A DNA stretch of 64,000 nucleotides. Origin: Vandiemenella viatica (taxonomy: Eukaryota; Arthropoda; Insecta; Orthoptera; Morabidae). Below, one piece after another: positions 11,440 to 21,991 of the stretch. Numbering within the stretch: the stretch's first letter is position 1; each line of letters begins with the position of its first letter. The position numbers were made by a program, and so were the translations under genes. The notes beneath the pieces were generated by a model. The model searched no databases and was not told the DNA's origin. It saw only the letters and a list, made by a program, of their open reading frames with translations. The DNA lies in the NCBI GenBank assembly GCA_031002005.1, contig CM061919.1, positions 16,439,687 to 16,503,686 on the forward strand, read 5' to 3'.

Positions 11440-14225
11440 ATGGAGCGCACGCTCCGGTGACAATTTCCCTACACACCCATCTTTCCCCCCCCCCCCTTTT
11501 ATGCGCCCTCCTATATTTGCCTTCTACAAAATTCAACTTTAAATTCTTTCAACGTTTTTGGTAAATTATTCATCATTTCTATTGGTAACTCCTCACATAT
11601 TCTTCTGATGTGGTTGCACCATTACCTAAAAAAGAGAATCTTCCTACAACCCTGTGCCTGGAATCGAGTGCCAGTTTGTAGTCATGGTCATCTTTTCCCT
11701 TCCAAGCATTTCTTTTTATTCTTACACCAATATCTATCCATGGCTCATCACCAATATACGCCTTGTACACTCCCATGACCCTCTTCACCTTCCTCCTGTC
11801 TTCCAATGAATCCCATTTAAGCTCTTTTATCATAACTGTTACTGATTGCATTCTGCGACCATTTCCAGAAACAAATCTAGCAACAATTTTTTACACCCTC
11901 TCCAACTCCTATATTTGATGCTCAAAATGTGCTACACTACCACATTCAAGGAATAGTCTGACGAAAGTTTTGTAACCCTATTCCTTTACTTCTCTCGTAT
12001 ATCCCCTTATCACTCTCTCCAACAAGTGCAGAATCTTTAAACCTTTTCCTACCACCTGTCCAATATGTCCTGCCTAGTTAAGCTTGTTATCAAATGTAAT
12101 GCCAAGATATTTACATTTTAAGTCTTCAACAAGCAATTCTTTCCCCACCTTATAATTATAATCAACCTTTAGTTTTTCATTTGTGCATCTAACAAGCTGA
12201 CACTTCTGTGCGTTTATCTTAATACCATGTTTACCAGCCCAACTAGATATCCTATCCAAATCACCCAGCAGTTGTTTACAGTCCTCTGCCGTTTGATCCT
12301 ATTATGTAGCATTATGTCATCTGCAAACAATCTAATTTCTGATAGTAAATGATCATCACAGTTATTCATCAGAATAATCAATATAAATGGTCCCAATACG
12401 CTACCCTGTGGCACTCCTATTCTTACTTTCACTTGTTTTGATACTGCATTTCCTACCACAACTTTGGGTTTTCTACCTTTTAAAAATTCTTCTAGCAAGC
12501 AAGTCTCTCATCCACTCCAATAGTTTTTACCTTATTTACTAATTTTTATGGCTCACTCTGTCAAAAGCCCTTGAAAGATCTAGTGCTACAGTATCAATTT
12601 GGCCTTCCTTGTCCATTTCATCCGAAATATCTTGCATATATCCCACTAACTGAGATTCGCATAAATGTCGTTGCCTAAAGCCATGTGGCTACTTGAAAAC
12701 TACCTACACTCCTCACATATTCTTCTGATATGGTTGCATATCAATCTCTCCTTTACTTTACCTGATTAACTGACTCTATTTCTCACCCCTCCTTTACGTA
12801 CCGGCTCCACTATCGCATTTTCACAAGTCTTTTGGTAAGCAGCAAGTATCCAGACTCAATTTAAATAATAATTCAAGACGATGTACATTGTCACATTCCA
12901 GTTATTATTAAGACATGTGTAGTTATATTAACTACACCAGCCCCTTTATGTTTTTTCAGCTTTCTTAGTTGCTTCATGATATCCATAGCATGAATTTCAA
13001 ATTTTTTGGTTTGCTCGTTTCTAATTGTGTTGTTAAGATTATTCTCCGATTTAGACCATCCCATTTCTGATTCATTATCACTAATGGTCTGACTAAACCA
13101 GTTACAGTACTTAAAATCGCTGCCTTTTTCAAATCCTTTAGTAACTTCTTCTCCTTCCTTATCTATAACCGTCTCAACACCATCCCTTCCCATCAGTTTT
13201 CTAACGGAGCCTTAGAAATTTCTCAATGCATCAATCAATGGTCCCACTGCACTGACAATCTTCATAATCCCATATTTAGCCACCTTCTTAGCTATTATTA
13301 AGTTCTCGTTTAGTTGTTTTAAATATTCCCTACAACCCTGTTGTCTCTTAACTCCGTTGTTCTCTTCTTACCAACCTCTAATACCTCCTCACCTCCCTAT
13401 TATAGTACACAGGTTCTCTACTTCTCTTCATTTTCTGTTTTGAAATAAATATTTCATTCTCTTTCCTCACTGTCTCCTTGTACCCTTCCTACCTTGATTC
13501 TACTGTAGTTGTGCCATCCTTCCATTTGCTAAAATGTTCTCTGAAATCTCCCTTCATGTTCAATATCCGTGATTTTTATAAAATAATTGTAGCTCTCTCC
13601 CCCATCAATTTTGTCTGCTGGTTCACTGAATCCTCAAATATCCATCAGAACAACTTCATGATCACTTATTTCTTGTTACTTGACAACCCACAAGTTTATC
13701 ATCTGGCTATATTAGGAATATATCCAAAATATTTTGTCCTCTAGTGTTTCGCACTACCACTTGTGTAAATCTTCAATTCCTTTTTAATGAATTTGCAAAT
13801 CTCTGTTCCTTCGTGTTATTAATCATATTTCCTACCCAGTTTATACCCGGTAAGTTTAAATCCCCACCAATAGTCACAATTCTATTCTCCCCTCCGAAAT
13901 CTGAGTATGAATTTTTCTCTCCCCAAGAGCTTTATCTAAATTTGTCATTCTTTCACTGTGGTAATCAGCCAACACCCTGTTTTTTTGTTTTTATGACCCC
14001 AGAAATATACCCTAGGTAATACATGGTCATGATTTATGATCACCACTGGACTGTGGTAGTTTTCCTAACTAGTATGAAAATTCCTCCACCAACGGCTCCT
14101 CTATCTCTGCGGTACACTCTGTAACCATCGAGAAAAACCTCATTGCCTACTTCTTCTTCTTTTAAACAACTCTCTACCCCTATTATTATCTCTATTAAGA
14201 TTGCAAATTCTATTACTTCGTTGTT
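11440..14225 (-). mobile_element. Decayed LINE retrotransposon (Jockey/CR1-like group), family A
   Basis: On the minus strand, fragments of an APE endonuclease (GGDLNLPGINWVGN near 13.85 kb) are followed by reverse transcriptase: LKKHKGAGV near 12.93 kb, GVPQGSVLGPF (12214-12498) and LFADDIMLHN, then the C-terminal region IKELKWDSLEDRRKVKR and YKLALDSRHRVVGRFSF (11579-11851). Many frameshifts and stops interrupt it. Related fragments lie at 34690-35280, 35880-36660, 39500-40460 and 41990-42130. In life the protein nicks the target and copies its RNA into it. Confidence 0.85.
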
Positions 14226-14645
14226 TTTTTACTGCACCTTGTGGTTAGGTTGAAACGCGGCCTGCACCAGAATATAAATGGCACCAAAGGTACAAGGGAC
14301 AAGAAAAATAATTGTAAACAAATTTACAAACAGAAACAAGTTATACATGAAATTTTTAAAATAGCCGAAGTCAATGGTTAGAACGTTAAAAAAATTAAAC
14401 CCTTCAAAAGACCTCACAGTTTCTGAGCTCACTCAGAAGATATTGTGCCATTAGTGGCCCACATAACTTCGCCAGCAACATCAGTGCATTTATCTTGCTA
14501 CTATACATCAAAAGTCAGAAGCTTAAACCGGAATAGTTCACTTCGCGATACACGTTGAGTCACTAATATGGTGCTCATGAAATTACTAATAACTAATAAT
14601 AAATAAATTATTTGATATGTAAATGGAGACTTTCCCGGCGTATTG

Positions 14646-14884
14646 ATTTAATGAAAGTTTCACGGGTGTCCAGCCGGATGGTGTCATAAAACGACAACGT
14701 TTCGACAACCTGCTCGGTTGTCTTTATCAGGTCTATTTAGATGTTGCTTCTCAAAATCACAAACAGACTGTGATTTTGAGAAGCAACATCTAAATAGACC
14801 TGATGAAGACAACCGAGCAGGTTGTCGAAACGTTGTCGTTTTATGACACCATTCGGCTGGACACCCGTGAAACTTTCATTAAAT
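14646..14884. repeat. Near-perfect palindrome of Penelope-type terminal sequence
   Basis: Two 115-nt arms (14646-14760 and 14770-14884) are complementary with about two mismatches around a 9-nt spacer. The sequence type (repeated motif GTTGTCGAAACGTTGTCG) is one I associate with Penelope-like retroelement terminal repeats, and a Penelope GIY-YIG fragment lies 3 kb away. Inverted fragment pairs are common for such elements. Confidence 0.85.
14800..14837 (+). ncRNA. Hammerhead-ribozyme-like core
   Basis: CTGATGA (14800-14806) is followed by a 7-bp perfect stem GACAACC/GGTTGTC with loop GAGCA, then GAAAC and GTTGTC, which is the order of the type-I hammerhead core (CUGAUGA, stem II, GAAA, short stem III, GUC cleavage site). 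Penelope-like elements are known to carry such ribozymes. One extra A sits between CTGATGA and stem II, and stem I is short, so activity is doubtful. The left palindrome arm has CTGATAA, a change in the invariant core. Confidence 0.5.
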
Positions 14885-14936
14885 AAATTATTTGTCCATT
14901 CTGGTACAGGCCTCATTTCAACCTACCCACAATCTC

Positions 14937-16559
14937 CATTAATATTTCCGCCACAAAATCAAACTAACTAGACACACATAAACAAATGAAACACATCGCG
15001 AACTACAGTTCGGGTAACAACAACGTTTGCTTCATCATGTTTCCTAGTTCGTACAGCACAAATAATAACAATTAATTTATGCTGGACTAAAGCATGCAGA
15101 ATATTATATTCAGTGTATCGCGATGCAAACTTGACCCATTTAAATTAGACTTTCAACACTCGTTTCCAATAAGACTAGCCTATTATGTGCAAAGTGGTAA
15201 CATATACTGATTGCCTACATTACACCAAAAAGTATTTGAGACCAACGTAATCTTATTGAGAGAAATGAATAAATGTATAATGATAGGCCCTACTCTTGCA
15301 GTTACCTATTAAACACTTCAAGAACAAAAATTACAATGTGATTTACTTATGAAATTATATTTCACATTAATTCCTATCTGCTCTGTTTGTGCAACCGTAT
15401 GCAACATAAAAACACTATGATATATTAGAAAATGAAATATTCACAGCAGTAGGAACCTAGTGTTTACAGGAGACTTCAAAACGGTATTTCGACTCCTCTC
15501 TTTTCCTTCGTCCATGCTCACTGTCGTTCTGTGAAACTAGCATAACTATGTGCCAATCGATTAATCGATCTTCTCTTCCTGATATCATCGATATGTAAAC
15601 TACGATACTGTCAGGATCATAATGGATATATAGGTTTATTAAAAGGAAATTAGAATATTTTATTGGACTTCATTTCAGTAGCGAACAGGCCAGTCTTCGC
15701 ACGCGCGAGCTGAGCGTAGTGTTGTTTGTTAGGAATGTGCTGAGACGCTGACTCGATCGATATTACTGGTTGGAACTGACTCTCTGACGCCAATAAAGTT
15801 CACCTTCGAGGTAGCAACAAATTATTAGTCCACTCTGCGGGTAGTCATCGACGAGTAGATAGCTCATTTCCGCGGGTAGCTTCCATCAGCCAGTATGGGT
15901 TTCTAACAGTTAAACCGACTCTCTTCGCTCAAGTCTGTTCACCATGTAGGTTCTGCAAGATCATGGGAGCGGCATACCACCAGCCACTTAGCTTGCCATC
16001 CAATCATACAATAATCCATTAGTCTACGAGTTGTTACTCAATCAGATGCTAATTGCATCTCATATAAGCGCTGTCGGGAGGATCCTCGCAGTCATGTTAT
16101 CGGCTGTATGTTCACGGCTTTCAATGACCATTAAATGGGACCTCATAACCGCTAGATGCCTGTTATTTCTAATAGGATAGAATCTCAGCTGGTCATCTAA
16201 CACGTACAGCCTTCTCCTATCCTGGTTGCCGAACCTACTAATCGGCTGGTGTCATATTATTCGTGATAAATTACATCTTATTAATTAGCCCACAAGACGC
16301 AAGAGCTCAAGATCATCAAGATAGAAGAGACTTCTACAGCTGCAAGAACGCCACGAGGTTAGTTAAACTCTCCTCTAGAGTCCCACCACAGTTAAAGTCC
16401 ATAACGAACCCAAATCTATCCCTCGGCTACCCTGCCAGTCCTGTCAGTCAGATAGGGCTCTTACAATACATTTTAAAAAAAACAACACATATTACTACTT
16501 TGAGGGTCGTTGGCTCTGGTCGTCGGTCTATGATATTGTGACAATAGAACCATGATATT
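14937..16559. other. Unassigned sequence
   Basis: I see no protein-coding region, RNA gene or defined repeat. The ORF at 16263-16541 has no recognisable domain. Base composition becomes less AT-rich from about 15650, around a short GC-containing stretch near 15700. Confidence 0.35.
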
Positions 16560-17546
16560 GTCCCCTCGTAATTTTAGTGGTATACCATTCACTTTGCTAG
16601 TTATTCAGTGCCTTGATTTTAACTTCTGTAATGCAGTCCATGTATGGTATCTGTGTTTTGAGTGCAACGCCTGTTCTAGCTGCTTCCTTTGCCATATGGT
16701 CTACTTTTTTATTATAGACAACCCCTTTATGAGCCTAAATCCATAGCAAATTGATAGACCTACTTATTCTAAAGCATTCTACTACCTTTTGTGCAATTTT
16801 TACTATGTACTGGTTTGTTCTCTTGCCCCAACATTTGTTTTGAATAGAATGCAATACGCTCTGAGAATCTGAGATGGTTAAAAACTTGGTCTAAGCTAGT
16901 ATTGAGCAATACTCAACTGCCTCTAAAATAGCTATGACTTCTGCGGTGTACATAGACGTAGCTGATGGTAGTTTAAACATTCCTTGATACCTAGTACTAG
17001 GGCATTAAAAGGCCCATCCTACGTCGCCACCTGGGGAAATTTTAGATCCATCTGAATAGATATGTACGGTGTTACTCCAGTTTTCCGCAAGATATCTTCA
17101 TGCTAACAGATTGAAGTTTGTGTTATGATTATCGCCAAGAGTCATATAAAATACCGGTAGTTGAATCATACTAAAGATCGAATGATATCGGTTCGGTGGA
17201 AATTGCTTTGTTGGAGTATATTGTGTCTGTTAGTTCTTCCCACTCTCTGTGGCTATAATGGACTTCTGAGAGTCGGAAACTTTCTCTGTTATCGAACAAA
17301 CTATTTATTTACTATACATTTAAAGATAGTTGGGTGATTCCGGTATGCTAACCTCTCCACAATGAATTTACCCAACAAACAGTTTCTTCTGATATACAAA
17401 GGCATCTCCCGGGCCTCCACCAATAAAGCATTGGTGGGGATAGATCTCATGGCACCAAGACAGGTGCGAATACAACTATACTGGAGCTTGTCTATCCTGG
17501 AGCTTGCGCTCCTATACAGAACACCAACCCAACGCGATGGCGTCAT
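16560..17546 (-). mobile_element. LINE fragment with RNase H domain (I/R1-like group)
   Basis: The minus-strand ORF 17301-17546 reads KLQYSCIRTCLGAMRSIPTN and LLVEAREMPLYIRR, typical of the region after the reverse transcriptase in I-type LINEs. Downstream, in broken frames near 16.85-16.95 kb, an RNase H signature can be read (YTAEVIAIL, then ISDSQSVLHSI). The reverse transcriptase and endonuclease are absent, so this is a 5'-truncated, decayed copy. Confidence 0.75.
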
Positions 17547-17580
17547 CCATTCTTCTGCTCATTACTGAGGCGAAGCCGTT

Positions 17581-18235
17581 TCAGCATTTTGATAGCCGGG
17601 CCGCACTGAGTTGAAAACTCATGTCCCTGTTAACAAAATAATCAGTTGTTCTGATTTCTACAGCTTCTGTAATAATGCTGTCCCAAAAATCTCTGCTTGG
17701 GCTAAAATTGTAGTTTTCGAAATTAAATGTATGTTCTCCTTGGGCAATGTGTTTCTCTCCTTGCCCCCAGACGATAATTTCTTGCGTGTTTGACACATCG
17801 CTGCTCAATAAACCGCTGCGTTTGTCCGGCCAAATTCACAAGCTAAATAATACACACCACTTGTTCGTAAAGCTAAGTCATCTTTAATGTTGGCTACCAG
17901 GTTTTTAATTTTTGCCGGTGGTCTAAAAATTGTTTTGACTCCGTGTTGAGTCAACAGTCTACCTATTTTAAATTTAGGGTAACCACAAATTTGGTATCAA
18001 CACAATCTTTCCTTTTAAACACGCGGCTGATCTGCCCGTGGTTATAACCATTATTTAAGAAAGTTCTCCGTAGATAGTCCAATTCACCTGCAAGGCCATC
18101 TTTGTCACAAATAGTTCCTGCTCTGTGTACCAAGGTGGTTAGAACAGTGTCGGATTGCGCCGGACGGTGACAGTTGTTGGCGTTTAAATATAAGTCAGTA
18201 ATATAATAATAATAATCCACTGGCGGCGTCCTTCG
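17581..18235 (-). mobile_element. Penelope-like element fragment with GIY-YIG endonuclease
   Basis: The minus-strand reading gives DLYLNANNCHRPAQ, VLTTLVHRAGTICD and LDYLRRTFLNNGY (17963-18220), then IGRLLTQHGVKTIFRPP, LALRTSGVYYLACEFG and, in another frame, QRFIEQRCVKHARNYR and the C-terminal end near 17581. These are the C-terminal half of a Penelope reverse transcriptase and its GIY-YIG nuclease, which cuts the target. Frameshifts near 17830 and 17960 break it; the polymerase core is missing. Confidence 0.88.
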
Positions 18236-18414
18236 TGGTTTGGGTCACGGCCGGAAGCAATTAGCACAGTTGTGCCTGACCTGTAACCCTAACATTACTC
18301 GCCTCTAAAGACGGGTTTTAAATAATTTGCATGAGGATAAATCATTTGTATATAGCCAACTTAAATAAATTATTATTATTATCGCACACTAGTCTTAACT
18401 TTTTTGTGTCCTTC
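18236..18414. other. Short AT-rich spacer left of the Polinton
   Basis: No gene is visible. A TTATTATTATTAT run lies near 18370. It ends at the left copy of the Polinton target duplication. Confidence 0.5.
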
Positions 18415-18420
18415 CCTAGG
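18415..18420. other. Left target-site duplication of the Polinton (CCTAGG)
   Basis: CCTAGG precedes the element's AGTAGTGTC start. The same 6 bp follows the right end at 34548-34553. Polintons duplicate 6 bp and begin with AG, so the boundary fits. Because CCTAGG is palindromic it could also be read as part of the inverted repeat. Confidence 0.88.
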
Positions 18421-18650
18421 AGTAGTGTCAATACACTGGAGTGAGCTCGTACCCCGGACCAAAACACCCCATGTATTTCTTATGGACGCCGGTGTGAGCT
18501 CAGGACCACCCACGTCGCAGCAGGACGCAGGTGTGCGCCTCTGCTACGTGCCACGCAGGTGTGCGCGCTCTAGTAATAAATGGGAATAATATGTAAATAA
18601 GGCCACGTGCCACGCAGGTGTGACCTCAAGTCGCCGTGCACGTGTGCTGC
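18421..18650 (+). repeat. Left terminal inverted repeat of the Polinton
   Basis: It begins AGTAGTGTCAATACAC and matches the complement of 34282-34547 with few differences over the first 205 bp. Inside are two copies of an ACGTGCCACGCAGGTGTG sub-repeat (near 18546 and 18605). Protein-primed replication is thought to start at such ends. Confidence 0.95.
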
Positions 18651-18711
18651 AGACTGGTTATGTTAATTAGTTTTCAGTCCCTCCCGGCCGACCCGGCGTC
18701 AGTTTGCAGCC

Positions 18712-19374
18712 ATGTCTCGTCTAGTGATGTTGTTCTCCTCTGTGTACCAACTCAACGCTGTTGACTCGAAACGTTTGACGATAGGGTTATCGTCCAAACA
18801 CGAGTTTGAACCTGTTGTAGTTCTGGAAAAAGTGGGACACAATAAAATTGTTTTAACATATGACGAATGGAACGTCCTGATCCAGGTATTGGATGTAGTT
18901 TCCGAGTTATTCAACGCCGGCACCGACAGCATCCCACTTGGTGAGCACCCCGTCTCCTGCCGAACGATTGCCGGGGTGAAGACCGTTTGTTTCCACCCTA
19001 GTGACGATCCTGCCAGGGGTGTCTTCTTCGGCCAGTCTACTTGGAGGAACTTCGTCGACGCGCAGCCGGCCGTGACCAACGCCTTGACCGTCAAGCAGAT
19101 GTGGGGCTACTTGGTGGCACGATATTATACTGAATTTGTAGACATTCTAGCTAATAAAGTGCTACGAGACTTCAATATGGCTACAGTGCAAAAACTGATT
19201 GACATGAACATTAATAATGTTCGTGTAGCTCAAGTGACATACAGTTCATCATTGGATTATGCGCAATTAAGACTTGAACTCATTGCATATAAAAATTTGT
19301 TAGTATCTGATGATGTAAATAATATTGTAATTAAGAATTATAAACCCGGATATGATGTTTGTGGACCTTATTAA
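18712..19374 (+). CDS. Polinton conserved protein of unknown function, 220 aa
   Basis: An intact ORF beginning ATGTCTCGT just inside the left terminal repeat. The protein has no signal peptide or membrane segment that I can see. Recognisable blocks are FEPVVVLEKVGHNKIVLTYD (about residues 32-51), VKTVCFHPSDDPARGVFFG, then a helical C-terminal half with LRDFNMATVQKLI, VAQVTYSSSLDYAQLRLELI and YKNLLVSDD. A degraded relative lies at 4740-5418, so the gene is shared by both Polintons in this window. An AATAAA lies about 20 bp after the stop. It faces the next gene tail to tail. I cannot assign a function; a regulatory or DNA-binding role near the replication end is only a guess. Confidence 0.85.
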   Translation: MSRLVMLFSSVYQLNAVDSKRLTIGLSSKHEFEPVVVLEKVGHNKIVLTYDEWNVLIQVLDVVSELFNAGTDSIPLGEHPVSCRTIAGVKTVCFHPSDDPARGVFFGQSTWRNFVDAQPAVTNALTVKQMWGYLVARYYTEFVDILANKVLRDFNMATVQKLIDMNINNVRVAQVTYSSSLDYAQLRLELIAYKNLLVSDDVNNIVIKNYKPGYDVCGPY

Positions 19375-19434
19375 CTACATGTATGTGAAAGTGTTTAAAT
19401 AAATAACACATTTTTTATTTACTTCTTATTTTTA

Positions 19435-19919
19435 TTTCACCCACCATTGGGCAATTAAAAATACATTTTCAACAGCGCATATAGCGTTACAAAATAAATG
19501 TCCTTTACAAAGTTTTATCAAATTATTTTTCTTGAGTTCATGTAGAGGCGGGCATCCTAAATCTTCTATATTGTAGCAGACTTTCTTGCGAATAATCTTC
19601 TGAAACCAACGAGCCTTCTCCCGTCCTTTAACGTAAATAATGGAGTCATCTTCATTTGTGATTGCATGTAGAATAGTACATAGTTGCTAAAGGTTACACC
19701 AGCAGCAGTCCAAGGTATTCCATGGTAATTATTTGTCAGCCATTTGACTGTTGGCTCGTTACCTCCACGTGATGGTGAATTTACAGAGATGCAATGTGTG
19801 GCGATAATGTTGTCTGATTGCACTACACAGACGGCAACTTCTTTGAAGATAAACGCTCCTTCTCTCGTCTTGAATCCTTGAGCGTCCAGAAAGATGGTCG
19901 GCATGATACTGGGTGGCAA
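19435..19919 (-). pseudogene. Polinton exonuclease-like ORF (DEDD-type candidate), frameshifted
   Basis: The ORF starts around the ATG of MPTIFLDAQGFK and continues FIFKEVAVCVV, NIIATH and WLTNNYHGIPW. At about 19660 the frame shifts: the adjacent frame then reads IIYVKGREKARWFQKI, NIEDLGCPPLHELKK, LCKGHLFCNA and ends ENVFLIAQWWVK with a stop near 19435. The family occurs in insect genomes and Polintons without assigned function. The early acidic residue in the FLDAQGF context and the IYVKG strand are suggestive of an RNase-H-fold exonuclease; that is inference. It lies directly downstream of the capsid gene. Confidence 0.7.
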
Positions 19920-19938
19920 TGATGAGCGCTATCTGGTT

Positions 19939-21141
19939 TTATGCGAGCTTACGCACAACACTTGTTAGCGGTACGTATTCCACAACACGGTCGTGAAGGA
20001 TTAGACAGTATGCGGCGGTGTAGGCTGGAAAATTGTCAGTGCTATCAAACTACATACTATTATCTACAGGTCCCGGTTTACCGACTCATTTGGATGTGAA
20101 CAGTCTATTACGGCGATAGGAGCAGTAGCGACAAAATCTTCACGGTTTAGTAGCGGCGAAGGATGCTCCCGTTCGTAGTAAGTTTGTTGGAATCTTGCAT
20201 ACATATCGTACAATACTGTGGTGCGATTTTTCTTAAAGTCCAAATTCATGTTCTCGTAGTGGTACGCCACATCATTTAGAAACACTTTGACGTTGGCAAG
20301 ATTGCAGTGGTCAAATATAGCCGCACTTAATGCTTCATTTCGTTTCCTGTTTGTTTGAAATCCCAGAACAACGATCGTAGGTTTCTCCAGTTGTGTTCAT
20401 GTTTTCAAAGACCAAATTTGAGTTTTGCTTATAGAAAGTAGCGGGTACTCCAGCAAATCCCAGCTTCTGAAATTAATTCTAAGTGGTTTCCACTGTCCAC
20501 AATCTTAAGCAACGCAAGTTTTTATCTCCCACTTACTTGTAAATGAGGCACCACCCATGCTAGTTTACTGATGGCGAATTTACTTTTCTGGGGGTTTGGA
20601 TTGGCTTGTACATATGAATTTGTATCGTCCCTAGATCGAATAAGTATTAGTTCTTGTTTTACATTTGCAAGTATCCTTTTAAAGTCTTCACAAAAACCCA
20701 AGAGAATAATCAGCGGAATACATACATCAAAGTAACCATTTCCAAGATCGCGTTGCCCCCATCCTGAGTTTTCCAACAGACCAATTTGTTGAGGACCAGC
20801 GGAAATAAGAGTCTTTATTGTGCTTGTGACACCTACATTTCTATTTCGGTCTATTTCAACTCCATTAATTTCTAACCGAATTTCATCAAATAGGAACGCA
20901 AACGCATTGGATGTTCCAATTGAATTTGTAGCCCCAGTTCCATCTGACTTGACAAATCTTCCTTCAATATGCAAGAAACTTTCCCCTGGCAGTGTATATG
21001 TATCCTGGTTCTGAATAGGTATCCGAATTTCATCGTTATTATTAAATGTTGTGGGCGTATGTGGTTGGTGACTTAAAACTGTTTACGCGTCACCGACTCA
21101 TCAAATTCCACACTGGAAGTTATATCAAGCACTTCATCCAT
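19939..21141 (-). pseudogene. Polinton major capsid protein (double jelly-roll MCP), broken
   Basis: The gene starts at ATG 21141 (MDEVLDITSSVEFDESV) and ends near 19939 with AAYCLILHDRVVEY and a TAA, about 400 codons. The long open part 20522-20974 contains FLHIEGRF, FAFLFDEIRLEINGVEIDRN, GQRDLGNGYFDVCIPL and LLGFCEDFKRILANVKQEL; the part at 20064-20285 contains FLNDVAYHYENMNLDFKKN and YYEREHPSPLLNREDF. The product would build the icosahedral shell. Frameshifts or stops lie near 21080, 20520, 20410 and 20065. It overlaps the small ORF upstream by a few bases and is closely linked to the minor capsid gene, as in other Polintons. Confidence 0.88.
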
Positions 21142-21292
21142 GATTTTTAACTGTATAGCCTAACGACTGTAGCAAGAGCACGTTACGAGGAGTTAACCGT
21201 TTCACTGTAGGTTCAGCAGGTGTTACCCGTTTCACTGTCGGTTCACTACTGACAATTGTTTGAGTCCGCCTCTTCTTATAACGATCGCCCAT
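21134..21292 (-). CDS. Small basic ORF (52 aa) overlapping both capsid genes
   Basis: An ATG at 21292 opens a 52-codon frame reading MGDRYKKRRTQTIV at the start, two copies of PTVKR(V/L)TP in the middle and VLLLQSLGYTVKNHG at the end. It starts 17 nt before the end of the minor capsid gene and its TGA overlaps the ATGGATGA start of the major capsid gene. The basic N-terminus and duplicated motif suggest a small nucleic-acid-binding or capsid-associated peptide, but I do not recognise a family with certainty. Confidence 0.55.
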   Translation of the reverse strand: MGDRYKKRRTQTIVSSEPTVKRVTPAEPTVKRLTPRNVLLLQSLGYTVKNHG

Positions 21293-21956
21293 TCTTTATA
21301 TGTAGCCTCAGAGTAATAGTTTCTCCTCTGAAATCCACTAAATTGCCGTCCTGATCGACAACTCTAATGTGAATGCTGTTGAGCGTTTTCACCGTTGATG
21401 GGAAGATAGATGACGTTTGCAGGTACTTCTGCAATCTTGTACCCTGCGGTACTGTTGGAAAAAACTCTTGTAGTGTATGTCCCAGCTTATCGTTGACGTA
21501 ATTTCCCGTACATATGCTGCATTCTATCCTTATCGCGTTCACTTTGAAGATCTGCACAGTGTAGTCTGAGGTATGAAATCCTGGTTTTAACACACGTTTA
21601 GAAAATCCAAGCAGTGAGCCAATTGAGTTTGGTTTCGTGAAATCTATTTCCACAGGTGTTTGTATCTCACACTTGAGTGAATTGTTGTTTGCTTTAATAA
21701 CCAGTTTCTCGTTATTTGTAAGCCGAGCCAAATAACTGGCCAAGTCGTCAATATCATACGATCCTGTAGGAATATCTATCACTTTATTCTTCGAGTAATG
21801 AAATTTGCAATTTGACTTATCAATGTTCGGAATCGAGTTGTATGTTTGAAAATCTACTAAGCCGATCGTATACTCGCCTTGACTCAAATCTATCGGTGGG
21901 AAGTAATCACAGCTCAAGACTGAACTGTTACCGGACAAGCAGAGTGTCACAGACAT
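21276..21956 (-). CDS. Polinton minor capsid (penton) protein, intact
   Basis: An intact 226-codon ORF with ATG at 21956. It begins MSVTLCLSGNSSVLSCDYFP, continues GEYTIGLVDFQTYNSIPNID and IPTGSYDIDDLASYLARL, then SIGSLLGFSKRVL, and ends in a beta-rich stretch IHIRVVDQDGNLVDFRGETI. The length, beta-strand-rich character and place beside the MCP fit the single jelly-roll penton protein of Polintons. It would occupy the capsid vertices. Being fully open while the MCP is broken, it shows that decay here is recent. It lies 36 bp after the protease stop and overlaps the next small ORF. Confidence 0.82.
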   Translation of the reverse strand: MSVTLCLSGNSSVLSCDYFPPIDLSQGEYTIGLVDFQTYNSIPNIDKSNCKFHYSKNKVIDIPTGSYDIDDLASYLARLTNNEKLVIKANNNSLKCEIQTPVEIDFTKPNSIGSLLGFSKRVLKPGFHTSDYTVQIFKVNAIRIECSICTGNYVNDKLGHTLQEFFPTVPQGTRLQKYLQTSSIFPSTVKTLNSIHIRVVDQDGNLVDFRGETITLRLHIKNGRSL

Positions 21957-21991
21957 GTGTTACCCCGACTAAGGTTCATGCAAGACTGATG

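Larger units (their letters stand above)
14229..14936. repeat. Inverted-repeat-bounded segment around the palindrome
   Basis: TTGTGGTTAGGTTGAAA near 14240 is matched by the complement of the sequence near 14910-14928 (TTGTGGGTAGGTTGAAA), each followed by a GGCCTG..CCAGAAT motif. A GTGGTTAGGTTGAAA motif also occurs near 611. The two arms suggest a miniature element, but I see no target duplication. Confidence 0.45.

Noticed and set aside
18404..18589. Matching 60-77 codon ORFs at both ends of the Polinton
   Set aside because: They arise because the terminal inverted repeats are nearly identical; there is no sign of coding selection.
18699..19094. 131-codon minus-strand ORF
   Set aside because: It is the shadow of the intact 220-aa Polinton ORF on the plus strand, which has conserved blocks shared with the older copy.
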